From positions 31,616,699-31,680,698 of the forward strand of contig NC_066581.1 of assembly GCF_024323335.1 (NCBI RefSeq): DNA of 64,000 nt, in the 5' to 3' direction. Made by a program: the position numbers and the translations under genes. The stretch is from Lathyrus oleraceus. Lineage: Eukaryota; Streptophyta; Magnoliopsida; Fabales; Fabaceae. Positions within the stretch are counted from its first letter, which is position 1. Each line of letters begins with the position of its first letter. Below the pieces are notes generated by a model. It saw nothing but the letters and a program-made list of their open reading frames with translations, searched no databases and was not told the origin of the DNA. Positions 54,723 to 64,000 of the stretch are shown piece after piece.

Positions 54723-56552
54723 TTATTCTGGACAATTTTGAATGTTTAAATTTTTCAAGATAAACAAGAATCTATCTTCATCCAAGGGTTTGGTAAAAAT
54801 GTCAGCCCATTGATGGTCTGTATCAATAAATTGTAAAATGATTACCCCTTTCTGAACATAGTCTCTAATGAAATGATGTTTTATTTCTATGTGCTTAGCT
54901 CTAGAATGCAAAATAGGATTCTTACTTAAACAGATGGTAGGAGTATTGTCACAGAAAATAGGAATGTTACTCTAAAAAATCAGAAGATCTTCAAGTTGAT
55001 TCTTCATCCAGAGCATCTGAGTAGTGCATGGTGATGCTGATATATATTCTGCTTCTGCAGTGGACAAAGCTATGGTTGATTGCCTTTTGCTGGTCTAGGA
55101 TATCAGATTCTTTCCTAGGAACTGACAGTTCCCAGATGTTCTTTTACGTTCCATTTTGTCCCCTGCGTAATCTGCATTACAATAACTAGAAAGTCTATAC
55201 TCTGATGTTTTCTCATGCATCAGGCCCAGGTTAGAGGTTCCCTTCAGATACCTGAGTATTATTTTAACAGCTGTTAAATGAGATTCTCTAGGATCTTATT
55301 GGAATCTGGCACAAAGACATACACTAAACAGAATATCAGGACGTGTAGCAGTCGGATAGAAAAGAGAGCCTATCATACCATGATAGAGCTTCTGACAAAC
55401 CTTCTGGCTAATTTCTTCTTTTTCCAGAATGCAGGTTGGATGCATAGGTGTCTTAGCAAGTTTGCATTCATCCATTTCGAATTTTTTCAGAATATCATTT
55501 ATGTATTTACTTTGATAAATGTAGGTAGCTTCTGAAGCTTGATTGATTTGAATCCCTAGAAAGAACTTTAGTTCTTGCATTAAGCTCATTTAAAATTTTG
55601 CCTGCATTAGATCAGAGAATTCTTGACATACAGAAGGGTTAGCTGAACCAAAAATAATGTCATCAACATATATCTGTCATATCATGAGATCATTTCTAAT
55701 GTTTTTACAGAAGAGTGTAAAGTCAACCTTTCCTCTAATAAAGTCATGTTCTAGAAGGAAGTTACTTAATCTATCATACCAAGCTCTAGGAGCTTGTTTT
55801 AAACCATATCGTGATTTCTTGAGTTTAAAAACATGTTCTGGACATTTAGAGTTTTCAAAACCTGGAGGTTGATTGACATAAACTTCTTCTAATATATAAC
55901 CATTAAGAAATGCACTCTTGACATCCATTTGATATAGTTTGATAGAATGATTTACAGCAAATGAAACAAGTAAGCGAATAGATTCTAACCTGGAGACTGG
56001 GGCAAAGGTTTCGTTGTAGTCAATACCTTCTTGTTGATTGTACCCTTGTGCCACTAGTCGTGCTTTGTTTCTGACTACTTCTCCCTTTTCGTTCAGTTTG
56101 TTTCTGAACACCCATCTGGTTCCAATAATATGAGTTCCTTTAGGCTTTGGAACAAGATCCCAGACCTCATTCTTTGAGAATTGATCTAGCTCTTCTTTCA
56201 TAGCCAGAACCCAGTCATTGTCTTGAAGTGCCTTATCACAGGAAGTATGTTTGACTATAGATACTAATCCTAGAGGAGTTTCTTCAGATACTTTGAATGT
56301 TGACCTAGTTCTGACAGGTTCATCCTTGTTTCCCAGAATTAAATCTTCAGAGATGTTGGGGTGACTCCTTGATTTCTTATGGATGATTGTGGTTTCAGAT
56401 TCATCTGGATTTTGTGTTTTAGATACTTCTGGCGATTTAGTATTCTCGTCAGAGCCTGCAAAAGTAATCTCCATATCTGCAAGTTTCTCAACTAGCTTTG
56501 ACTTTCCAGGGTCAAGTTTATCATCAAATCTAACATGGATTGATTCTTCCAC
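54723..56552 (-). pseudogene. Reverse transcriptase and RNase H of element H
   Basis: Minus strand: linker, then copia RT with NEVWDLVPKPKGTHIIGTRW, NKARLVAQGYNQQEGIDY, ETFAPVSRLESIRLL, YQMDVKSAFLNGYILEEVYV and YGLKQAPRAWYDRLSNFL. A stop at about 55677 precedes the catalytic YVDDIIFGS (near 55650-55676). After another stop come LKFFLGIQINQASEATYIYQ and LAKTPMHPTC, then the copia RNase H with CNADYAGDKMERKRTSG, STAEAEYIS, LHSRAKHIEIKHHFIRDYV and ADIFTKPLDEDRF, ending TAG near 54723. At least four in-frame stops show it is inactive. Confidence 0.9.
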
Positions 56553-57817
56553 AATTTGGTTTCTGTGTTGTATACTTTGTAGCCTTTAGAGAGTTCTGAG
56601 TATCCTAACATAATACCTTTTTGTGCTTTAGAATCAAACTTGTTCAGATGTTCTTTAGTATTGAGAATAAAACAAGAGCACTTAAAAGGATGAAAATAAG
56701 AAATGTTGGGTTTTCTTCCCTTACACAGTTCATAGGGAGTCTTCTCCAGAATGGGTCTTATAGAGATTCTATTCTGAATATAACACGTTGTATTTACTGC
56801 TTCAGCCCAAAAGTGCTTAGCCACATTTGTTTCATTGATCATGGTCCTGGCCATCTCTTAGAGTGTCCTATTCTTCCTTTCTACAACTCCATTTTTTTGT
56901 GGAGTTCTAGAATAGGAGAAATCATGGGATATTCCATTAGAATCAAATAGTTCCTCAAAAAAATTATTTTCAAATTCTCCACCATGATCACTTCTGACTC
57001 TGATGATTTTAGAGTCAAATTCGTTTTGCACTTTGGAACAAAAGCTAGTGAATACAGAGTGAGACTCACTCTTATGCTTTAGGAATTTTACCCATGTCTA
57101 GTGACTAAAGTCATCAACAATAACTAATCCACATTTCTTTCCATTGATTGATGTTGTCTTAACAGGCCCGAACAGGTCAATGTGAAGAAGTTCCAGAGGC
57201 TTAGAGGTAGAAACAATACTTTTCTTTTTGAAGGATGTTTTTGAAAATTTACCTTTCTGACATGCCTCACATAGAGCTTCTGAAGAGTACTTCAGTTTAG
57301 GTAGGCCTCTGACTAACTCGAGTTTATTTAGCTTAGAGAGTTTTCTCATGCTAATGTGGCCCAAGCGTCTATGCCATATCAATTTCTCTTCATGAATAGA
57401 CATTAGGCATTTTACATTTTGTTCTTTTAGGTCTGAAACATTTATTTTGTAAATATTGTTTTTCCTCTTGCCAGTGAATAGGACTGTTCCATCGTTCTGA
57501 TTAATTGCTTTACATGTTTTTTGATTGAATATTACGTCATAACCGTTATCACTTAATTGACTTATTGATAACAGATTATGCATTAATTCTTCTACATATA
57601 GAACATCAGATATAGAGGGAAGAGTTCCATTACCAATAGTTCCGGAGCCTCTGTTCCTTCCTTTCTGATTTCCTCTGAAACCTACGAAGCCTACATCTTT
57701 AAGTTCCAGGCTTTGGGACATATGCTTTCTTCCCGTCATGTGTCGTGAGCATCCAGAGTCCAGGTACCATGATTGGTGTCTTAAATATGTTGCATAACAT
57801 ATCTGCAACATAAACAA
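56553..57817 (-). pseudogene. Protease and integrase of element H
   Basis: Minus strand: protease WYLDSGCSRHMTGR, DVLYVEELMHNLLSISQL, GAG-pre-integrase zinc module (LIWHRRLGHISMRKLSKL ... LCEACQKGK), integrase first Asp in HIDLFGPV and a stop at 57095-57097. SDHGGEFEN (second Asp), QKNGVVERKNRTL (Glu), another stop near 56854 and KTPYELCKGRKPNISYFHPF follow, with a frame change near 56530 into the RT linker. The DDE triad is complete, but the frame is not. Confidence 0.9.
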
Positions 57818-59506
57818 TCTTATCCTTTGGTACCCAAAATCTTTTGGGTCCTTTATGATTAGTTTTCCCAGAGTTTCTTAGAACTTTGGGTTTTCTAGCA
57901 TTATCAAAACGTTGTTCTTGTGTATGTGTGTAGTGATAAGAAAAAGGAGATTTAGGTTTGTCATTTGTGGAAGATTTATCTTCACTAAGGGTATACCTTA
58001 TTCCTCTTTTATTATTCTGACTTACTCCATAAATCATGGATGCCATTCTTCTCCTTTCTATCCCATTTTTCAGAAACTTTTGAAAAGATTTTTCATATTC
58101 ATATATCATTGTGTTAGAAATTTGTGGGGCTTGAGATAATGCTTCTTCAAGTTTTAAACATTGTTTATTTGTGGAGTCTCTTTCTTTTATCAAAGTTTGA
58201 TTTTCATCTTTTAGTTCTGAAGCAGTTATCTCAAGCTTGTCACATTCTTTGATTGTTCTTTCAAGAACTCCTTTTAAAGCCTTAAATTTTTGTTTAAGTT
58301 TCTGATATGAGGTTATAGTTTTAGAAAGGCATGATTCAAGGTCATAGCGAGAAATATCAGAAAATACCTCTTCAGAGTCAGATTCTCCATTTGATGTATT
58401 TCTGGAGGTGATAGCCATGAGTGCAACATTTACCTGTTCTTCAGAGTCTGATTCGGATGAATCAGATCCACTATCGTCCTAGGTAGCCATCAATCCCTTT
58501 TTAGTTCTGAATGAACTTTTCTTGAAATTCTCTCTTCTAGAGCTTTGTTTCTTCAACTTGGGACATTCATTTATGTAATGACCTGTTTCCTTACATTCAT
58601 AACATGTTATAACTTTGTTTGACTTACCTTTGGAAGTTGATTTTGAGTGATCCCCCTTGGGTCTTGGTCTTCTAAAGTTATTATTCCTCTTTCTCCAGAG
58701 TTGTTTTACTCTTCTAGTTAAAAGGGATAATTCTTCTTCGTCGTTAGAGTCTTCCTTCTCAGAGTCGTCATTGTCTTCCTCTTCATCCTGAAAGGCTTGT
58801 TTCTATCTGGTTTGCGTCTTTCGGATCTGGACTTTAGTGCTACAGACTTGATCTTCTTTTGAGGCTCATCTTCCTACAGTTCTATCTCGTGGCTTCTGAG
58901 TGAACTGACGAGTTCCTCAAGGCTGATATTGTTCACATCTTTTGATAACTTTAAAGTTATGACCATGGGTCTCCATTTCTTTGGCAAGCTTCTAACAATC
59001 TTTTTGACATGATCCGCAGTTGTGTAGCCCTTATCCAGCACTTTGAGTCCTGCAACTAAAGTTTGAAATCTAGAAAACATTACCTCTACAACTTCACCGT
59101 CCTCCATTTTAAAGGCTTCATATTTCTGAATTAGATCCAGAGCCTTTGTTTCTTTGACTTGAGAATTTCCTTCGTGAGTCATCCTCAGGGAGTCAAGTAT
59201 TTCTTTAGATGTTTCCCTGTTGGTGATCTTTTCATATTTATTGTAGGAAATGGCATTGAGTAGTATCGTTTTGGCTTTGTGATGGTTTTTGAATCCACAC
59301 TTCTAATCATCCGACATTCTGCTTCTGGGAATAGCAACGCCAGCGTCTGTCATAGGTGGTGTGTAGCCAATTGTGACAATATCCCATAGATCAGCGTCGT
59401 TGCCCAGAAAGAAAATTTCAATTCTGTCTTTCCAATAATCAAATTTTTCTCCATCAAAGATTGGAGGATTAGCATTGTAACTATCTCTTTCATTGGTGTT
59501 GGCCAT
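57818..59506 (-). pseudogene. gag of element H
   Basis: The ATG at 59506 begins MANTNERDSYNANPPIFDGE, the usual copia Gag opening with a W-rich helix (FDYWKDRIEIFFLG). A stop near 59303 interrupts; UBN2-type sequence follows (TKALDLIQKYEAFKMEDGEV, SLPKKWRPMVITLKLSKDVN). The zinc knuckle CYECKETGHYINEC is at 58563-58604. A long C-terminal coiled coil (LKGVLERTIKECDKLEITAS) and GPKRFWVPKDKIVY close it. The W-V-P motif at the end is shared with element I Gag (GPKAIWVPNKT). Gag forms the particle; the knuckle binds RNA. Confidence 0.88.
58563..58604 (-). other. CCHC zinc knuckle of element H Gag
   Basis: C-X2-C-X4-H-X4-C with all four ligands present (CYECKETGHYINEC); the RNA-binding nucleocapsid motif. 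Confidence 0.9.
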
Positions 59507-59574
59507 AGTTTTTCTCACACTGGATTTCTCGGCACCGTTAAGTGTTTGATTAGAAAATCAATAACAGAGTCGTA

Positions 59575-59586
59575 GCTCTGATACCA
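59575..59586 (-). other. Primer-binding site of element H (initiator tRNA-Met)
   Basis: On the minus strand TGGTATCAGAGC, two bases from the 5' LTR: the standard plant copia primer site. Confidence 0.95.
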
Positions 59587-59588
59587 AT

Positions 59589-60600
59589 TGAAGGTTGAGA
59601 AAAACAATAAAGGGGGTTTGAATTGTTTTGGAAATAAAAGCTTTTTCGAAAATCAGATACACAGAGAATAAAAAGGGAAATGACACCGAATTTTATACTG
59701 GTTCATTTGAAATTCAAAGCTACTCCAGTCCACCCGGCCAAGGTGGTTTCGCCTTCAAAAAGAACTTAATCTACTAATCTTGAAAGATTACACAACCAAT
59801 CGTCTAAGAGAATAATCCCTCATCCCTCTCAAGTATTCAGACTACACAGAGTCACTTGAGGAAGTATTTTAAGCAAAAGTATAAATTGTAATATAATGTG
59901 CTTCTAACAAACAAGCAAGAATTACATAATTGTTAGAACAATATCTTTTCACGTAAGAGTAGCAGCTCGTGAAGGGTAAGAAGGAATGATTGAGAGTTTT
60001 CATATTCTTGTGTGTCTCAAGTGTATTTTCTTGTAAAGTATTTCGTCCTTTATATAGTCGTTGTGAAGGACCGTTGGAGTGATTACAGGATCTTGGTCAT
60101 TGAAGAATGTTTAATGTCATTACTCTCCTTGTTTCTTTCTAAAATAGTTTCGCATGCCTCATTATTTCCTTCTTGAAATAATTTCTTTCCAAATTAAGAT
60201 TTCTTTTCGGTTACGCAATCTGAACTGGCGAGTCTGCATCAGAGTCTTGATAAATCAGAGTTTGTCTTTAGAGGTTGATTATGTCTGACCACATCAGAGT
60301 TTCTCAATGCTCTAGACTTCTTCAGATTCAGGGTCTGGATTCAGTATTCTTTTATCAGAGTTTCTGACTTCTTTATGTTGCATTGGTATCTGCGTTGATC
60401 AGAATCAGAGCCTTCTGGACACGTTCTTTCTGAGTAGCATCTGATAGTTGAATATTTTATATCTGATGTAATTTTCTATCTGATGTTTGATCAGAATCCT
60501 GCATACTAAGAAAAAATCTCGTTAGAGTACCATTTTTGTTTCATCCTTTGCTATCATCAAAATCTTAGAGATATGTTGTAGAACCAACTTTGTTCTTACA
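59589..60600 (-). repeat. 5' LTR of element H (1012 bp)
   Basis: Same length and ends as 45075-46086. Its outer edge adjoins the right TATAC duplication; its inner edge adjoins the primer site. Confidence 0.95.
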
Positions 60601-60768
60601 TATACCATCCTTTTATCTTAATTGCACTCATGTTCGGGTTAGAACTTACCTAACCACTCAGAGATCACCAAGCACAATAAGCAGATTATATCATACAAAC
60701 AAATATTCATACATCAAATATACAGTTATATACACACAAAAAAGTAGGCTAAACCCACTGGAGACTAC

Positions 60769-60786
60769 TCCCCAGCAGAGTCGCCA
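60769..60786 (-). other. Primer-binding site of element F (tRNA-Arg-like)
   Basis: On the minus strand TGGCGACTCTGCTGGGGA, identical over 18 bases to the site of element C, nine bases from the LTR end. Confidence 0.88.
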
Positions 60787-60795
60787 GTTAATTTT

Positions 60796-63700
60796 TGTAG
60801 CAAGAAATTCATGATCATCAAGCTATGGATAAGCAAGATCTCAAATAACAAGAGTCGCCGTCGCGCTTTTATTGTTTCCAAGGGAAAAGGGAAAAGTACT
60901 AACAAAACCCAAAAATAAAAAGTTTTCAAATCAAAACTAATAAAATGCCAGAGATTACAAGTAAGGGGGTTGGTTACACAGAGGGAAGGTGTTAGCACCC
61001 AAAGTGTCCTAGGTACTCCTAGGGAACCCTTTCTTGTGTGCATATGTGTTTTTGTACAAATGATGTTTGCAAGCAAATAGAATGGGGGGATGAGAAAAGA
61101 ATTCATTAATTATATTTTTGTGTTTGACAAGACCTTCGAGCTTGTGCCTACGTACCAACATAAAAATGAGGGATCAAAATCTCATAGACCGTGGTATAAA
61201 TTTCAAAGTGGATGTATTGCTTTTAACATAAATTAGGTTTGAAAGGCACAAAGGCCTAAAAATGGATTGAATGAGTTAATTCTTTTTGACTTTTTTTGAA
61301 AATTTTAAGTCAAGTATAGTTAAGTATATTTACAAGTTTGATTGAGAAAAGAAGTTTGAAAATGCAATGGCATAAGGCCAAAGTTTCTAGTTTGCAATAT
61401 GGTATATGTTTAGAAAAAACAAGCACAAACAAAGAAGTTTTTAAAAGGAGGGAGATATTTTGAAATTTAAGAAGTGGGGAGAATATGAAGAGACTAATTC
61501 TAAGCATAAATTTAAAAGTTAAGAGTTGAAAAGATCTGACCAAATGGCTGCAATCCAATAGACAAGAATATCATATAGAAACCCAAATTCCCTTGGACAT
61601 TAGAATCAAGCAACAAACAATGCATAAAATATCAACTTAAAGAGCAAGTAATTAAATAAAGATAACCACACCCAAGCTTAGCAACTCCATGATCTTCTTC
61701 CAATTTGCCCATGTAGCAGATGAATTTCACAATGCATAAGTCACAGGTTCAAAATAACAGCTTCACAATGATCATGTTGGAGATGAACTCAAATGGATCT
61801 TCAATGATGTATCAGATGAAGTTTCAAATTACAAGCACTTGGTTTCATAAATGTTGGCCTTGGCGAAGTCCTTTGCATATGAATTATTGCCTAAATTCTA
61901 AGTCCAATAGTCTCAGATCAATCCAACAGTCCACACAAGATATTTTTTATGGTTTTTTGTTCTTATTATGTACATTAATGATCAAAGACCACACAATCAA
62001 ACACAATATTTACAATCACAACATATCACAAAATATGGTCCAAGTGGACAAAGTGAAAATGATATTAATAGAAACAATTAGAATGGTATAAATAATGGCA
62101 AATGAATAGAGCTTGAAAATAAAGTGCATTAAAGTAAATGACTTGAAATTAAATGTTAGTTGTTAATGAGTTAGAAGTTAGTATTTCTTTTGCTTTTCTT
62201 TTTTAGTCATTATTTGGAGAACACTCAACCCACTTATCACAAGCATGGATCCTTGAACCAAGACATATTCCAAAGGAAGGAAAAAAGGCCAAGTTTCCAC
62301 ACAATACCATGTAAGAGGGGAGACTTACAATCTCACTAACTAGAATGCTATGCCTTTTGTGTCAACAATTTAGCGCTATGTTAAGCAATCATAATTGGAC
62401 TTATGTAGAAGTCACAACTATTTGAGGCTGGGCAATAGAATTTTGGTGTTAATGCATGTTAGAGACATAGTATAATGAACTATGCTCATGAAACATACCA
62501 CACACAAAAAGAATATGCAAAAGTGGGGCCTAATCTCATCCATACTTATGTTGATTTTGCAATCAACTAGCCTTAGGATATTGAGATATCATAGGTCCAT
62601 GACACGGATGCATAAAGAAGGGGAATGAGATGAAGAGGGAGGCGAAATGGATCAAACTCAAATTGGACAAAGGAGAACTTTTATCAAATTAAGATCATTC
62701 ATTCATTTTGGGAGATGGAATGTACATTCCATCAATCCCCTAAATCCAATGATCTTAACTTAACAAAGTCAAATCAACCTAGACCAAGGCCCAACAACAC
62801 AAGTCAAACCTCCAAAGTCAATCAAAATGGCTCTACACAATTATTTGACATTTGTTCAATTAAAAATACAAAAAATAATACATTAAATTAAATATGGTTG
62901 GTCAAATTCCTAAAACCTCATCAAAACACCAAAGAAATGGCTATGAGATTTATCATAGGTTAAACAAGGTCAAAGGACCTTGGAGAAAATTTTTCAGAAT
63001 TTTTGGAAACTTAAAAGTATTTTTAAACAATTAAAAATATTCATAAAATCAATTAAATCATGAAAAATATTAATAATGATCCAAAAACTAATTTTAATTC
63101 AAAATATGAAAGAGGATTTTATTTTAAAAAATTTGGTGAAACTCTCATATTTTTTTGGATCAATATTAAAATTAATATGAATTAATAAAAATCAAAGGAA
63201 TAAAAATTAAAAAAAAAAAACGTGGACCACTGGATCTCCCTCATTAATTGAGGTGGCAGATCAAGTGGATCTGAGCGCGCGTTCCACCATGCACCAAGAA
63301 AAATGTTCCACACGCGTGGTAATCACTTTGGACGCCTCAGATTAAAACATTTTAAAACACAAATGATTCTGAATCGTGCCACCTCACTGCCGGAGCCAAA
63401 GGTCAGTCATCTTCTCCGATGACCCTGGCCGGAATGGTTCAATCATAACCATGACTTAAATGAAAAAGGAGGACATGATCTGAAAGATAAAATGGCGTAG
63501 ATCACGAATACCACCTCAATTTTAACTAACTCCAAATATATAGAAAGATGTATGGAGTTGAATTTTGAGGTGTGTCAACTGAGTTGCTTCGATTTAACCT
63601 CAAAGAAACTCAATCTTCTTGCCTACATTGGTAGGACTTCAGACAACCAAAGATCCAAGAGAATTGATGAGAATTATGTGAGAATCGAAGAGAATAAAAA

Positions 63701-64000
63701 ATCTGGAAAATACCTTCAATGTTGTGCAGAACTTGATCTCTCTTGCTTTAATTCGTGTTTGATCTTGCTGAGATAGCTTGTAGAAGTGGCTTAGGATTGG
63801 TACAAAGCTTTGGATCCTAGAGTTTTTGAATCTCCAAACAGTGAGATTCAAACTCAATTTTCAAGTGAAAATTATCAGGTTTTCCTTTCAATTGCGAGGG
63901 TTTCAAGTATGGAGGCAAAGTTGGCGCGCAAGGATCCTTTGAAATGAGCACATAGGGTCTCTATTTATAGCAAAATGGAATGTTATTTGCACACTTGAAA
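60796..64000 (-). repeat. 5' LTR of element F, at least 3.2 kb
   Basis: On the minus strand it ends ...TTTCTTGCTACA and is cut by the window. GGGTGCTAACACCTTCCC is at 60983-61000. TATA box at 63961-63970. Short open frames inside it (for example 61720-62091, 63552-63776) have counterparts only as decayed sequence in D's LTR and are not genes. Confidence 0.85.
63961..63970 (-). promoter_or_regulatory. TATA box of the element F LTR
   Basis: CTATAAATAG on the minus strand, about 3.17 kb from the LTR 3' end, in the same context as in D. Confidence 0.6.

Larger units (their letters stand above)
45075..60600 (-). mobile_element. Element H: SIRE/Maximus-like Ty1/copia retrotransposon, interrupted by element I
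   Basis: It is bounded by two 1012-bp LTRs and a perfect TATAC duplication. Minus strand: 5' LTR (60600-59589), tRNA-iMet primer site (59586-59575), gag, protease, integrase, RT, RNase H, a long extra ORF in the env-like position (54198-46496, split by element I), polypurine tract (46100-46087), 3' LTR (46086-45075). Hand comparison of the first 210 bases of the two LTRs shows about 17 differences, near 8%, so H is older than C. All coding regions hold stops. Confidence 0.93.
60601..64000 (-). mobile_element. Element F, LTR part (continues beyond the window)
   Basis: It starts with the right TATAC target duplication (60601-60605), then the rest of F's 5' UTR (60606-60768), primer site (60769-60786) and LTR (60796 to the window edge). 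Alignment to D 35530-38960 is continuous, which shows that 45074 and 60606 were adjacent before copia H inserted. Confidence 0.9.

Noticed and set aside
1..64000. Host genes, MITEs, helitrons or organellar inserts between the elements
   Set aside because: Every junction I could place leads from one retrotransposon directly into another; no leftover unique sequence longer than about 50 bases was found outside LTRs and UTRs.

Overview
The window looks like nuclear DNA of a large-genome flowering plant, most likely a legume of the pea/vetch tribe. I infer this from the transposon families: very long Ogre-type Ty3/gypsy (Tat lineage) retrotransposons with LTRs of 2.6-4.9 kb, a primer site matching a tRNA-Arg 3' end, two RNase H domains and an extra ORF before gag, together with SIRE/Maximus-like Ty1/copia elements. 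I see no host gene, rRNA, tRNA or organellar sequence. Essentially every base belongs to a retrotransposon, and almost every coding region is broken by stops, frameshifts or deletions.

Layout (element letters are mine). A, + strand, 1-8080: the 3' end of an Ogre element (integrase tail, hairpin modules, hypervariable 3' UTR, complete 4.93-kb 3' LTR). It is inserted in the gag of copia element E (8081-9171), which ends inside the LTR of Ogre-like element B (+ strand, 9172-13547: LTR fragment, 5' UTR, ORF1, gag). B is fused in inverted orientation to the integrase/RNase H end of Ogre-like element D (- strand, 13544-15251). D resumes at 30618-39672 (gag-protease, ORF1, 5' UTR, primer site, 5' LTR). 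Between the two parts of D lies element C (+ strand, 15252-30617), a nearly full-length Tat element whose 5' LTR has lost U3. D's LTR abuts a third copy of the same family, F (- strand, 39673-45074 and 60601-64000). F is split by SIRE-like copia H (- strand, 45075-60600, two 1012-bp LTRs, perfect 5-bp target duplication). H is itself interrupted by a second copia, I (- strand, about 47701-52974).

How the parts work together: a complete Tat element makes one RNA from the LTR promoter, primes reverse transcription at the tRNA-Arg-like site, encodes Gag-protease upstream and RT-RNase H-RNase H-integrase downstream, and starts plus-strand DNA at the polypurine tract before the 3' LTR. In C the two coding blocks are separated by a 255-bp stretch that behaves as an in-frame GT-AG intron, as is known for Ogre elements. 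B, D and F carry an extra ORF1 before gag; C does not.

The observations I would follow first are: (1) a repeated RNA-hairpin module just after the pol stop in both A and C, whose stem sequence changes while pairing is kept and which is followed every time by AGGCAAAA; (2) dispersed copies of a CCCCAGCAGAGTT-like motif in the 3' UTRs of A and C, complementary to the element's own primer-binding site; (3) four deletions patched with short filler copied from sequence next to the break. All homology calls are by eye, without database searches.
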